From Mesostigma viride (lineage: Eukaryota; Streptophyta; Mesostigmatophyceae; Mesostigmatales; Mesostigmataceae), in NCBI GenBank assembly GCA_009746045.1, contig RPFO01000181.1:1-64000 (forward strand): a DNA stretch of 64,000 nucleotides. Direction: 5' to 3'. Numbering within the stretch: the stretch's first letter is position 1; the number at the start of each line of letters is the position of its first letter. The notes under the pieces were generated by a model. The model was given only the letters and a program-made list of their open reading frames with translations. It did no database searches and was not told the origin of the DNA. This document shows, one piece after another, positions 40,818 to 51,800 of this stretch. Made by a program: the position numbers and the translations under genes.

Positions 40818-43800
40818 ATGAAGACGTCCTTGACAGCTGATGCAGCTGTAAGTATGTCTGACCCTATGCATCCTCGTGCTGGGCACGAGGGTGGACCTCT
40901 CATTTTGAGAGAAACCAATGTACAACCACAGAGGGGTGTGAAGGCCTCTGGTGGTATGCATGTGGTCCCTGCTGGCGGTCCAGGTGTTGGGCATGAGCAG
41001 GGTGACTCAGGCTCTGAGTCAGAACAGGATGGAAGTCAGCATGGTGATGCTGGACAACCTGACAGCACAGTCCTGACTGTGCCAGGGACTGCTTCCTCTG
41101 TGTACCAGGAGTTGGGTGCCCGAATCCACAACATGTTTGGGCATGCCACTTCTCTGTCAAACAACTTTGCCTTCCGTATGGGCAGGGCACCCCTTCTTAA
41201 GGCGTGTCAGCAAGCTGCCTCACGGTGTAAGTGCCAGTTGTCCTCCAACAAGCCCAGGAAATCACATGCCAAAGCTCTACCTCAGAGCATTGGTGATCTG
41301 CAGTGTGATATCCAACACATCAGGGGCATGCAACTGTTGGTGTGCGTGGACAGGTACACGAAATACAAGGTGCTGGAGCATTTACCTTCTATGAAGAACA
41401 GGTACTTGCTGGCTGCCCTGCAGAATGTAAGAGCCAAGTTTCCTACCACAAGGATCCAGGTGGACATGCAGTTTCAGCATCTCAAGGGTGATCCTACCCT
41501 TCCTGAGTTGCTGGTTACACCTAGGGAGGCTCATGGGCAGCAGGGTGCTATCGAGAGGGCAATCCAGGAGGTCAAGAAATTGATCATCTCTGAAGACTGG
41601 GTACCCTTGTCTGCACCTGCACTTGTCAGGAGTGCATGGCTGAGGAACGTGGAGCAGCAGCTGAACAGCAGGGTTAACTTCTACTATGATGGAGTTGCTG
41701 TCAGCCCAATGGGTCTATATCATGGCCTGTGCCCACCACATGTGCTGGAGGGCTGGAAACATGCTGCACATGTCACCTTTGCCAAGCTGAGGGAGAAGGA
41801 CCGGGGTTGGAAGATGCTGGAGCCACAAGTGGGTCAGAAGGTCCTAGCTTGGAAGGAACCTAGCCTTTATGGCAAACGTGGTAGCTGGAGTCCTGGGGTG
41901 GTTACCCAGGTTGATGAAGCTAGCCACGCATGCTTGGTCAGCATGGAGGACGAACCAAAGCATGTACACCGGCTGAGTTGGTCATATGTCAAGCCTAACC
42001 TGATGAATGAGGGCAGTCAGGCACAAGGCTCACAGGATCTGCAGGATTTTCAGGTCCCAGGTGACATCACTGACGCAACGACCACATCTGTTGCAGGGGA
42101 ATCTGTCAGCCCTGGCCAGGTTGCAGAGGTACTTGTTGAACAGGCTGCAAGGTCAACAGCTGGGGAGTCAACTGTCAAGCCCAAGGCACTAACCAAGCCC
42201 AGGGGGACAAGTTTGGCTGGATTGATTGGGGCTCTACAAAGGGCCAAGAAGCAGCCCAAGGTAGCCAAGCTCAGGTGGCATGGCAATCTGGGGCTGGACA
42301 CTGCCTTAGAGGTAGACACTAATTCTCAGGTCTCCATTATTGGGACCAGGGCTGCAGCAGGGTACAGCATGTCTGAACCCAGCTATCAGTTTGTGTCTGA
42401 CTTCAGTGGCGGGGTACACGTGAAGGTACTGGGTGAGGTATTCATTCCTATCCTTGGACAGGACACTGCTTTTTGTGTCTTGGAGGGCTATCAAGGACCT
42501 GCTCTTCTGGGGCAGAATTTCCTATGCCAGGATGGGGTAGTGATCACGTCCTCTCTCCTGACTAAGGAAGGGGCTGGTCAGGTCCCACTGATTAATTTCA
42601 GGACCACTCACCTATCACGTGCAGTAACCAGGACGGTTAAGCGTGTGCAAGTGTGCCAGGGGCAGGAGCCCTTGGTTGATGACCTCATACTGCCAGCTGC
42701 TAGTCATCCAAGCAGTTTGGGCATTGGTCCTCACTCACTTGCTGGACACAGCCCTATCAACTACCAAGGCCTGGTGAAGCTCATGTCCTCTCCCATTATG
42801 TGTCCCCAGGTCACACTGGGTCTCATTAAATCTGGGGAGGACTGGATCTCCAAGAAATGCGTGGAACCTGTCAATGACCTGCCTCCTGCACGACGTCTAC
42901 TCAAGCTCAAGTTTGTCATCAAGATGAAGGAGGTGGACGGGGTCAAGGTACCACATGTCAGGCCAGTGCTGAATGAGTTCAAGGGTACTGGTGAGTGCAC
43001 TGCTGAGGAGTTGTATACCCCTGGCATGCTGCATGATACTTGGAGGCTGCTGCTGTGTGTCTTTCTAGGCCTTCTCAACAAGGGCTTGGACTATGGCTCA
43101 GTGGTGATAGACTTCAAGAGGGCATTTCTGGAGGGTGATGCAGATGTGGCACAGGAAAAGTGGGAGGGCAAGACGCCTTTCTATGTTAGGGTGCCTGCTG
43201 TATGGAAAAGGGACATCCACACGGAGTTCCTTAAAATCCTCAAGGGCCTGGAGGGCCTGAGGTCAAGTCCAATAATCTGGAGGGAGACTCTCAACCGTTT
43301 CCTGAAGGAGCATTGCAACTTGAAGGTCTCTCCTGTAGACCCCTGTCTGTTTCTGGGGCAATGGGAAGGCCTGCCAGTGTATGCTTCGCTGCACGGGGAT
43401 GACCTACATCTGATAGCTCCCACGTCGTGGCTTAAGGAGCTGATCTCCATCATTAAGTCCAAGTTTCCTCTGGGTAGGGAGCAATGGCAGGTGGAGAATG
43501 AGCCTCTGCTGTTTGTGGGCATGGAGGCCACACTGGTGAAGAAGGGAGGGGAGTGGCGTATGCTGCTGGTGGGGGGCAATGACTATCAAGAGACCCTCAT
43601 TAGCAAGCTTCCTCCAACCATCACACAGGCACTGTGTCCCATGGTGAGGGGCATGGTTGCTTGGGTGGCAGGCATTTCCAGGCCAGACCTTATGGTCATA
43701 GCCAGGTTGCCTGATGACATGCTGGTGGAGCTAGGGTCTGCCAAGGTGGCTGATCAGGTCAGGGCTTCATCTGGCATTCTGTTGTCTGCAGTGGATTTAT

Positions 43801-44303
43801 CACAACCCATTTGCATGGAGCTGTATGTGGATAGCTCAATGGACAGCAGGCAGGTCTCCAAGGTCAGGGGCAGGGCTGCAGGGCTCTTTGTGCTCAGACA
43901 GGAAGGCCTGGGGAGTTTGGTGAGCTGGTTTAGTCGCCTGCACAAACGGGTGGCTGTCAGCAGTGATGTGGCAGAATGCAGGGCTATTTGTGAAGGCATT
44001 CACACAAGCCTTTATCTGAAGGAGTTGCTTCATCAGATGACTTCTAACACTCCTTGGCCACTTCAGGTTACCACTCTTCTAAAAACAGACTCCATGGGGA
44101 TGGTGCAGTTTGTGCACAGGCAGATGGCCAGAAGTAGGGACTTGGATTATCTCCTTCTTAAGGAGTTGTCCTCCTTGGCCAATATTGAGCATATCCCTGG
44201 GGTTGACAATCCTGCTGATGCTTTGACCAAGCTAGTGCAGAAGGCAGCAGTGCAATACAAGGTTCTTCAGTCTCTGATGGACCCATCTCAGCAAGCTGTC
44301 TAA
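40818..44303 (+). CDS. pol: Pol polyprotein: integrase-protease-RT-RNase H, copy E
   Basis: An intact 1161-residue pol with the same domain order as copy B. In this copy the integrase core lies at about 41280-41590, the retropepsin-like domain at about 42258-42558 (active-site Asp codon 42315-42317), reverse transcriptase at about 42885-43530 with the HGDD codons near 43392-43403, and RNase H at about 43800-44230. It differs from B by S877 for T. There is no second protease motif in gag, ORF1 or the first 100 residues of pol. The stop is TAA. Confidence 0.92.
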   Translation: MKTSLTADAAVSMSDPMHPRAGHEGGPLILRETNVQPQRGVKASGGMHVVPAGGPGVGHEQGDSGSESEQDGSQHGDAGQPDSTVLTVPGTASSVYQELGARIHNMFGHATSLSNNFAFRMGRAPLLKACQQAASRCKCQLSSNKPRKSHAKALPQSIGDLQCDIQHIRGMQLLVCVDRYTKYKVLEHLPSMKNRYLLAALQNVRAKFPTTRIQVDMQFQHLKGDPTLPELLVTPREAHGQQGAIERAIQEVKKLIISEDWVPLSAPALVRSAWLRNVEQQLNSRVNFYYDGVAVSPMGLYHGLCPPHVLEGWKHAAHVTFAKLREKDRGWKMLEPQVGQKVLAWKEPSLYGKRGSWSPGVVTQVDEASHACLVSMEDEPKHVHRLSWSYVKPNLMNEGSQAQGSQDLQDFQVPGDITDATTTSVAGESVSPGQVAEVLVEQAARSTAGESTVKPKALTKPRGTSLAGLIGALQRAKKQPKVAKLRWHGNLGLDTALEVDTNSQVSIIGTRAAAGYSMSEPSYQFVSDFSGGVHVKVLGEVFIPILGQDTAFCVLEGYQGPALLGQNFLCQDGVVITSSLLTKEGAGQVPLINFRTTHLSRAVTRTVKRVQVCQGQEPLVDDLILPAASHPSSLGIGPHSLAGHSPINYQGLVKLMSSPIMCPQVTLGLIKSGEDWISKKCVEPVNDLPPARRLLKLKFVIKMKEVDGVKVPHVRPVLNEFKGTGECTAEELYTPGMLHDTWRLLLCVFLGLLNKGLDYGSVVIDFKRAFLEGDADVAQEKWEGKTPFYVRVPAVWKRDIHTEFLKILKGLEGLRSSPIIWRETLNRFLKEHCNLKVSPVDPCLFLGQWEGLPVYASLHGDDLHLIAPTSWLKELISIIKSKFPLGREQWQVENEPLLFVGMEATLVKKGGEWRMLLVGGNDYQETLISKLPPTITQALCPMVRGMVAWVAGISRPDLMVIARLPDDMLVELGSAKVADQVRASSGILLSAVDLSQPICMELYVDSSMDSRQVSKVRGRAAGLFVLRQEGLGSLVSWFSRLHKRVAVSSDVAECRAICEGIHTSLYLKELLHQMTSNTPWPLQVTTLLKTDSMGMVQFVHRQMARSRDLDYLLLKELSSLANIEHIPGVDNPADALTKLVQKAAVQYKVLQSLMDPSQQAV

Positions 44304-45252
44304 GCTGGTGCATGGTTATAGGGCATTGGAGAGCAGATTGTGTGGTAGTGTCAGCATTGTGACTGGCATAATACCTGTATTTTAGTCTGTACTAAGGCTC
44401 ATGGACCATGGTACACTCACTCTGATTTTAATCAGGATACAGCCAGGTTTTGGCTGGGGTTCATGCTGTTGACTACACAAGGTTGACAGGTCCATTACAG
44501 ACCATGTATTCTATTTTAAAAGAAATGTATATTTGTACATACTTCTCACAATGGTCTGGGAACCTTTATTCTGGGGTTTATAGGGCGGGGTTCGATTCCC
44601 TGGTATTATGTTTCTACAAGCTGGCCTGTTCAGGTGTTTGCCTGTTCAGACTTCCCTAGTTCCCCAGGGCAGGATTTAATTGTTGCCTATGTGTTTCATT
44701 TTGTCATTTGTTTGCTGTGGCAGTTTACCATCTGGCAAGTAGACGGGCGCCGTAAGACGGGCGCCAATAGACCCCTGTTGAGAGAATGACAGGCAAACTA
44801 TTGTAATACGCCTTACTTTGTCAAGTGGTATTTTAATTGTCATGGATTTATTGTACTTATATTGAATATGTACTGGGTTTTATGGGATTAGTATCTGGGA
44901 TTAATGTAACTCACCGCCAGAAGGTCATTGTACTGGAGGCTCTACCGAGGTGATGGGATTAATTCCTGGAGAAGACCTCATAGAATTAACCTGTATGTAT
45001 TTAATTTTGTGTGCTTCTAATATCTGGTGGTACTCTGTAATGCCACTTCCATAGGTTTTCTCCATTTCTCATGAAATGGTTTTCCCTGTGGCAGATCTGT
45101 TTCTTTTCCAGTTCCTTAAAAGAAAGGGCTGGGGGAATGGCATTGGCCATTAAAGACATCTGTTCAAGCTTCAAGCTGGAGTGAAGGACATTTCAAGCTA
45201 CTTCAAGGGTCCCTGGCAGGGGATGTGATCCCTAAAGAAAAGAAGGGATTGG
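44304..45252 (+). other. 3' UTR of copy E with polypurine tract
   Basis: 949 bases with the polypurine tract AAAGAAAAGAAGGG at 45234-45247, then ATTGG and the LTR. A T-arm-like CGGGGTTCGATTCCCTG lies at 44586-44602. The 69-codon ORF at 44450-44659 is not supported as a gene. Confidence 0.8.
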
Positions 45253-45869
45253 AGTTAACGTAAAGGATTTACGTTAGATGGATAGAGATTGTTACGCTCT
45301 TTCCAACGGCACCTTGAACGCCTCATTTGGTTAAGGAACGTAAAAGTTATGACGTTTCCTAGGCTGTGCCGACAGTACCCGGCGCGCCACTGTGGGCGCG
45401 TACGGACACAGGATGTACAAGTGTCACTTTGATAGTCCGCAGGACGTTGACAGGACTTGTACAGGACTTGATGGTCAATTGATAGGTAGGCGCACTGTAG
45501 CGCGCCAGGACCTATGAGACAATTGATGCTGACTAGTGTACGGATAGGTCCACAGGACTAGCCGTATGGACAATTGATAGATCTGCGCGCCAAAGGCGTG
45601 CCAGAGTCTGTGTAATCAATTGATTGACAGTTCAGCTGTGACAGTGCAGCTGAATACTTGGACGCGTCCCTAGTAAGCTATATGAGTGACTTGGTCACAC
45701 CGGGACGCTAGTTCTTGCGTGCACGTTCTCTTGGCACTGCGACCCTGTCGTCTGTGCTGCGTGCAGTCTTGGAAGTGACGTGACTTACGTCTGTGTTTAC
45801 TGATTGTTAATAAAGGCAACTTCCTGCAAGAACCATGGCGGAATTCGTGGCATTCTTACCCTCACAACT
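45253..45869 (+). repeat. 3' LTR of copy E
   Basis: 617 bp, differing from the 5' LTR at one base that I could see (A at 45799). It is followed by the right GTAGG duplication. Confidence 0.95.
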
Positions 45870-48800
45870 GTAGGTACGTGTGTGTGCAGCCGCCCCAAGC
45901 GTGCGCGGTGTGTGTACATGTGTGTGCAGTTGCCCCTTGCGTGCGCGGTGTGTGTACGTGTGTGTGCAGCCGCCCCTTGCGTGCGCGGTGTATGTACGTG
46001 TGTGTGCAGTTGCCCCTTGCGTGCGCGGTGGTTTTTCGTGTGTGTGCAGCCGGCCCTTTCGTGCGCGGTGTGTGTACATGTGAGTGCAGCTGCCCCAAGC
46101 GTGCGCGGTGTGTGTACATGTGTGTGCAGTTGCCCCTTGCGTGCGCGGTGGATGTACGTGTGTGTGCAGCCGCCCCTTGCGTGCGCGGTGTATTTACGTG
46201 TGTGTGCAGCCGCCCCAAGCGTGCGCGGTGTGTGTACGTGTGTGTGCAGTTGCCCCTTGCGTGCGCGGTGTGTGTACATGTGTGTGCAGTTGCCCCTTGC
46301 GTGCGCGGTGTATGTACATGTGTGTGCAGTTGCCCCTTGCGTGCGCGGTGTATGTACGTGTGTGTGCAGCCGCCCCTTGCGTGCGCGGTGTAGGTACGTG
46401 TGTGTGCAGCCGCCCCAAGCGTGCGCGGTGTGTGTACATGTGTGTGCAGTTGCCCCTTGCGTGCGCGGTGTGTGTACGTGTGTGTGCAGCCGCCCCTTGC
46501 GTGCGCGGTGGATGTACGTGTGTGTGCAGTTGCCCCTTGCGTGCGCGGTGGATGTACGTGTGTGTGCAGCCGCCCCTTGCGTGCGCGGTGTGTGTACATG
46601 TGAGTGCAGCTGCCCCAAGCGTGCGCGGTGTGTGTACATGTGTGTGCAGTTGCCCCTTGCGTGCGCGGTGGATGTACGTGTGTGTGCAGCCGCCCCTTGC
46701 GTGCGCGGTGTAGGTACGTGTGTGTGCAGCCGCCCCAAGCGTGCGCGGTGTGTGTACGTGTGTGTGCAGTTGCCCCTTGCGTGCGCGGTGTGTGTACATG
46801 TGTGTGCAGATGCCCCTTGCGTGCGCGGTGTATGTACGTGTGTGTGCAGCCGGCCCTTGCGTGCGCGGTGGATGTACGTGTGTGTGCAGCCGGCCTTGCG
46901 TGCATGGTGTGTGTACGTGTGTGTGCAGCCGGCCCTTGCGTGCGCGGTGGATGTACATGTGTGTGCAGTCGCCCCTTGCGTGCGCGGTGTGTGTACATGT
47001 GAGTGCAGCTGCCCCAAGCGTGCGCGGTGTATGTACGTGTGTGTGCAGCCGCCCCGTGGTTGCGCGGTGTATGTACATGTGTGTGCAGTTGCCCCTTGCG
47101 TGCGCGGTGTATGTACGTGTGTGTGCAGCCGGCCCTTGCGTGCGCGGTGTAGGTACGTGTGTGTGCAGCCGCCCCTTGCGTGCGCGGTGTAGGTACGTAT
47201 GTGTGCATGCCGGCCCTTGCGTGCATGGTGTATGTACGTGTGTGTGCAGCCGCCCCGTGGTTGCGCGGTGTATGTACATGTGTGTGCAGTTGCCCCTTGC
47301 GTGCGCGGTGTATGTACGTGTGTGTGCAGCCGGCCCTTGCGTGCGCGGTGTAGGTACGTGTGTGTGCAGCCGCCCCAAGCGTGCGCGGTGTGTGTACATG
47401 TGTGTGCAGTTGCCCCTTGCGTGCGCGGTGTGTGTACGTGTGTGTGCAGCCGCCCCTTGCGTGCATGGTGTGTGTACGTGTGTGTGCAGCCGCCCCTTGC
47501 GTGCGCGGTGGATGTACGTGTGTGTGCATGCCGGCAATTGCGTGCATGGTGTGTGTACGTGTGTGTGCAGCTGCCCCAAGCGTGCGCGGTGTGTGTACAT
47601 GTGTGTGCAGTTGCCCCTTGCGTGCGCGGTGGATGTACGTGTGTGTGCAGCCGCCCCTTGCGTGCGCGGTGTAGGTACATGTGTGTGCAGCCGCCCCAAG
47701 CGTGCGCGGTGTGTGTACGTGTGTGTGCAGTTGCCCCTTGCGTGCGCGGTGTGTGTACATGTGTGTGCAGTTGCCCCTTGCGTGCGCGGTGTATGTACGT
47801 GTGTGTGCAGCCGGCCCTTGCGTGCGCGGTGTGTGTACATGTGAGTGCAGCTGCCCCAAGCGTGCGCGGTGTGTGTACATGTGTGTGCAGTTGCCCCTTG
47901 CGTGCGCGGTGGATGTACGTGTGTGTGCATGCCGGCAATTGCGTGCATGGTGTGTGTACGTGTGTGTGCAGCCGCCCCTTGCGTGCGCGGTGTGTGTACG
48001 TGTGTGTGCACTCGCCCCTTGCGTGCGCGGTGGATGTACAGGTGTGTGCAGCCGCCCCTTGCGTGCATGGTGTATGTACATGTGTGTGCAGCCGCCCCTT
48101 GCGTGCGCGGTGGATGTACATGTGTGTGCAGTTGCCCCTTGCGTGCGCGGTGTATGTACGTGTGTGTGCAGCCGGCCCTTGCGTGCGCGGTGTGTGTACA
48201 TTAGAGTGCAGCTGCCCCAAGCGTGCGCGGTGTGTGTACATGTGAGTGCAGTTGCCCCTTGCGTGCGCGGTGGATGTACGTGTGTGTGCATGCCGGCAAT
48301 TGCGTGCATGGTGTGTGTACGTGTGTGTGCAGCCGCCCCTTGCGTGCGCGGTGTGTGTACGTGTGTGTGCACTCGCCCCTTGCGTGCGCGGTGGATGTAC
48401 AGGTGTGTGCAGCCGCCCCTTGCGTGCATGGTGTATGTACATGTGTGTGCAGCCGCCCCTTGCGTGCGCGGTGGATGTACATGTGTGTGCAGCCGAACCT
48501 TGCGTGCATGGTGTGTGTACCTGTGCGTGAAGTCGCTCCTTGCGTGCATGGTGTGTGTACGTGTGTGTGCAGCCGCCCCTTGCGTGCATGGTGTATGTAC
48601 ATGTGAGTGCCGTTGCCCCTTGCGTGCGCGGTGTATGTACGTGTGTGTGCAGCCGTCCCTTAATTGCGTGCGCGGTGTGTGTACGTGTGTGTGCACTCGC
48701 CCCTTGCGTGCGCGGTGTATGTACGTGTGTGCAGCCGCCCCTTGCGTGCGCGGTGTATGCCAGTGTGTGTGCATGCCGGCCCTTGCGTGCAAGGTGTGTG

Positions 48801-51800
48801 TAAGTGTGTGTGCAGCCCCTTGCGTGCATGGTGTATGTACGTGTGTGTGCAGCTGCCCCTTGCGTGCGCGGTGTGTGTACGTGTGTGTGCAGCCGCGGTG
48901 GTTGCGCGGTGTATGTACATGTGTGTGCAGTTGCCCCTTGCGTGCGCGTGTATGTACGTGTGTGTGCAGCCGCCCCTTGCGTGCGCGGTGTAGGTACGTG
49001 TGTGTGCAGCCGCCCCAAGCGTGCGCGGTGTGTGTACATGTGTGTGCAGTTGCCCCTTGCGTGCGCGGTGTATGTACGTGTGTGTGCAGCCGCCCCGTGG
49101 TTGCGCGGTGTATGTACATGTGTGTGCAGTTGCCCCTTGCGTGCGCGGTGTATGTACGTGTGTGTGCAGCCGCCCCTTGCGTGCGCGGTGTAGGTACGTG
49201 TGTGTGCAGCCGCCCCAAGCGTGCGCGGTGTGTGTACATGTGTGTGCAGTTGCCCCTTGCGTGCGCGGTGTGTGTACGTGTGTGTGCAGCCGCCCCTTGC
49301 GTGCGCGGTGGATGTACGTGTGTGTGCAGTTGCCCCTTGCGTGCGCGGTGGTTTTCGTGTGTGTGCAGCCGGCCCTTGCGTGCGCGGTGTGTGTACATGT
49401 GTGTGCAGTTGCCCTTGCGTGCGCGGTGTATGTACGTGTGTGTGCAGCCGGCCCTTGCGTGCGCGGTGGATGTACGTGTGTGTGCAGCCGGCCCTTGCGT
49501 GCATGGTGTGTGTACGTGTGTGTGCAGCCGGCCCTTGCGTGCGCGGTGGATGTACATGTGTGTGCAGTCGCCCCTTGCGTGCGCGGTGTGTGTACATGTG
49601 AGTGCAGCTGCCCCAAGCGTGCGCGGTGTATGTACGTGTGTGTGCAGCCGCCCCGTGGTGCGCGGTGTATGTACATGTGTGTGCAGTTGCCCCTTGCGTG
49701 CGCGGTGTATGTACGTGTGTGTGCAGCCGGCCCTTGCGTGCGCGGTGTAGGTACGTGTGTGTGCAGCCGCCCCAAGCGTGCGCGGTGTGTGTACATGTGT
49801 GTGCAGTTGCCCCTTGCGTGCGCGGTGTGTGTACGTGTGTGTGCAGCCGCCCCTTGCGTGCGCGGTGGATGTACGTGTGTGTGCAGTTGCCCCTTGCGTG
49901 CGCGGTGGATGTACGTGTGTGTGCAGCCGGCCCTTGCGTGCGCGGTGTGTGTACATGTGAGTGCAGCTAGCCCAAGCGTGCGCGGTGTGTGTACATGTGT
50001 GTGCAGTTGCCCCTTGCGTGCGCGGTGGATGTACGTGTGTGTGCAGCCGCCCCTTGCGTGCGCGGTGTAGGTACGTGTGTGTGCAGCCGCCCCAAGCGTG
50101 CGCGGTGTGTGTACGTGTGTGTGCAGTTGCCCCTTGCGTGCGCGGTGTGGTACATGTGTGTGCAGTTGCCCCTTGCGTGCGCGGTGTATGTACATGTGTG
50201 TGCAGTTGCCCCTTGCGTGCGCGGTGTATGTACGTGTGTGTGCAGCCGCCCCTTGCGTGCGCGGTGTAGGTACGTGTGTGTGCAGCCGCCCCAAGCGTGC
50301 GCGGTGTGTGTACATGTGTGTGCAGTTGCCCCTTGCGTGCGCGGTGTGTGTACGTGTGTGTGCAGCCGCCCCTTGCGTGCGCGGTGGATGTACGTGTGTG
50401 TGCAGTTGCCCCTTGCGTGCGCGGTGGATGTACGTGTGTGTGCAGCCGGCCCTTGCGTGCGCGGTGTGTACATGTGAGTGCAGCTGCCCCAAGCGTGCGC
50501 GGTGTGTGTACATGTGTGTGCAGTTGCCCCTTGCGTGCGCGGTGGATGTACGTGTGTGTGCAGCCGCCCCTTGCGTGCGCGGTGTAGGTACGTGTGTGTG
50601 CAGCCGCCCCAAGCGTGCGCGGTGTGTGTACGTGTGTGTGCAGTTGCCCCTTGCGTGCGCGGTGTGTGTACATGTGTGTGCAGTTGCCCCTTGCGTGCGC
50701 GGTGTATGTACGTGTGTGTGCAGCCGCCCCAAGCGTGTGTACATGTGTGTGCAGTTGCCCCTTGCGTGCGCAGTGGATGTACGTGCGTGTGCATGCCGGC
50801 AATTGCGTGCATGGTGTGTACGTGTGTGTGCAGCCGCCCCTTGCGTGCGCGGTGTGTGTACGTGTGTGTGCACTCGCCCCTTGCGTGCGCGGTGTATGTA
50901 CGTGTGTGCAGCCGCCCCTTGCGTGCGCGGTGTATGCCAGTGTGTGTGCAGCCGGCCCTTGCGTGCGGTGTGTGTAAGTGTGTGTGCAGCCCCTTGCGTG
51001 CGGTGTATGTACGTGTGTGTGCAGCCGCCCCTTGCGTGCGCGGTGTATGTACGTGTGTGTGCAGCTGCCCAAGCGTGCGCGGTGTGTGTACATGTGTGTG
51101 CAGTTGCCCCTTGCGTGCGCGGTGGACGTACGTGTGTGTGCATGCCGGCAATTGCGTGCATGGTGTGTGTACGTGTGTGTGCAGCCGCCCCTTGCGTGCG
51201 CGGTGTGTGTACGTGTGTGTGCATGCCGGCAATTGCGTGCATGGTGTGTGTACGTGTGTGTGCAGCCGGCCCTTGCGTGCGCGGTGTGTGTACATGTGAG
51301 TGCAGCTGCCCCAAGCGTGCGCGGTGTGTGTACATGTGTGTGCAGTTGCCCCTTGCGTGCGCGGTGGATGTACGTGTGTGTGCATGCCGGCAATTGCGTG
51401 CATGGTGTGTGTACGTGTGTGTGCAGCCGCCCCTTGCGTGCGCGGTGTGTGTACGTGTGTGTGCACTCGCCCCTTGCGTGCGCGGTGGATGTACATGTGT
51501 GTGCAGCCGCCCCTTGCGTGCATGGTGTATGTACATGTGTTTGCACTCGCCCCTTGCGTGCGCGGTGGATGTACATGTGTGTGCAGCCGAACCTTGCGTG
51601 CATGGTGTGTGTACCTGTGCGTGAAGTCGCTCCTTGCGTGCATGGTGTGTGTACGTGTGTGTGCAGCCGCCCCTTGCGTGCATGGTGTATGTACATGTGA
51701 GTGCTGTTGCCCCTTGCGTGCGCGGTGTATGTACGTGTGTGTGCAGCCGTCCCTTAATTGCGTGCGCGGTGTGTGTACGTGTGTGTGCAGCCGCCCCTTG

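Larger units (their letters stand above)
38046..45869 (+). mobile_element. LTR retrotransposon copy E, clean insertion in the minisatellite
   Basis: A complete 7824-bp element with both LTRs and a 5-bp target duplication. It defines the true ends (AGTT...AACT). I saw one LTR difference, C at 38592 against A at 45799, so insertion was recent. ORF1 and pol are intact but gag has two frameshifts, so this copy likely needed another copy's Gag. Confidence 0.95.

Noticed and set aside
44450-44659. 69-codon ORF in the 3' UTR
   Set aside because: No motif, poor context, and conservation is explained by copy identity.
38046-45869. Gypsy (Ty3) assignment because of the SH3-like integrase tail
   Set aside because: Integrase precedes RT, and the RT and RNase H motifs (VVIDFKRAF, NPADALTK) are copia-like.
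45797-49597. 1266- and 1944-codon minus-strand ORFs at the left of block 3
   Set aside because: They lack any unique leader and end in the LTR of copy E, an unrelated recent insertion.
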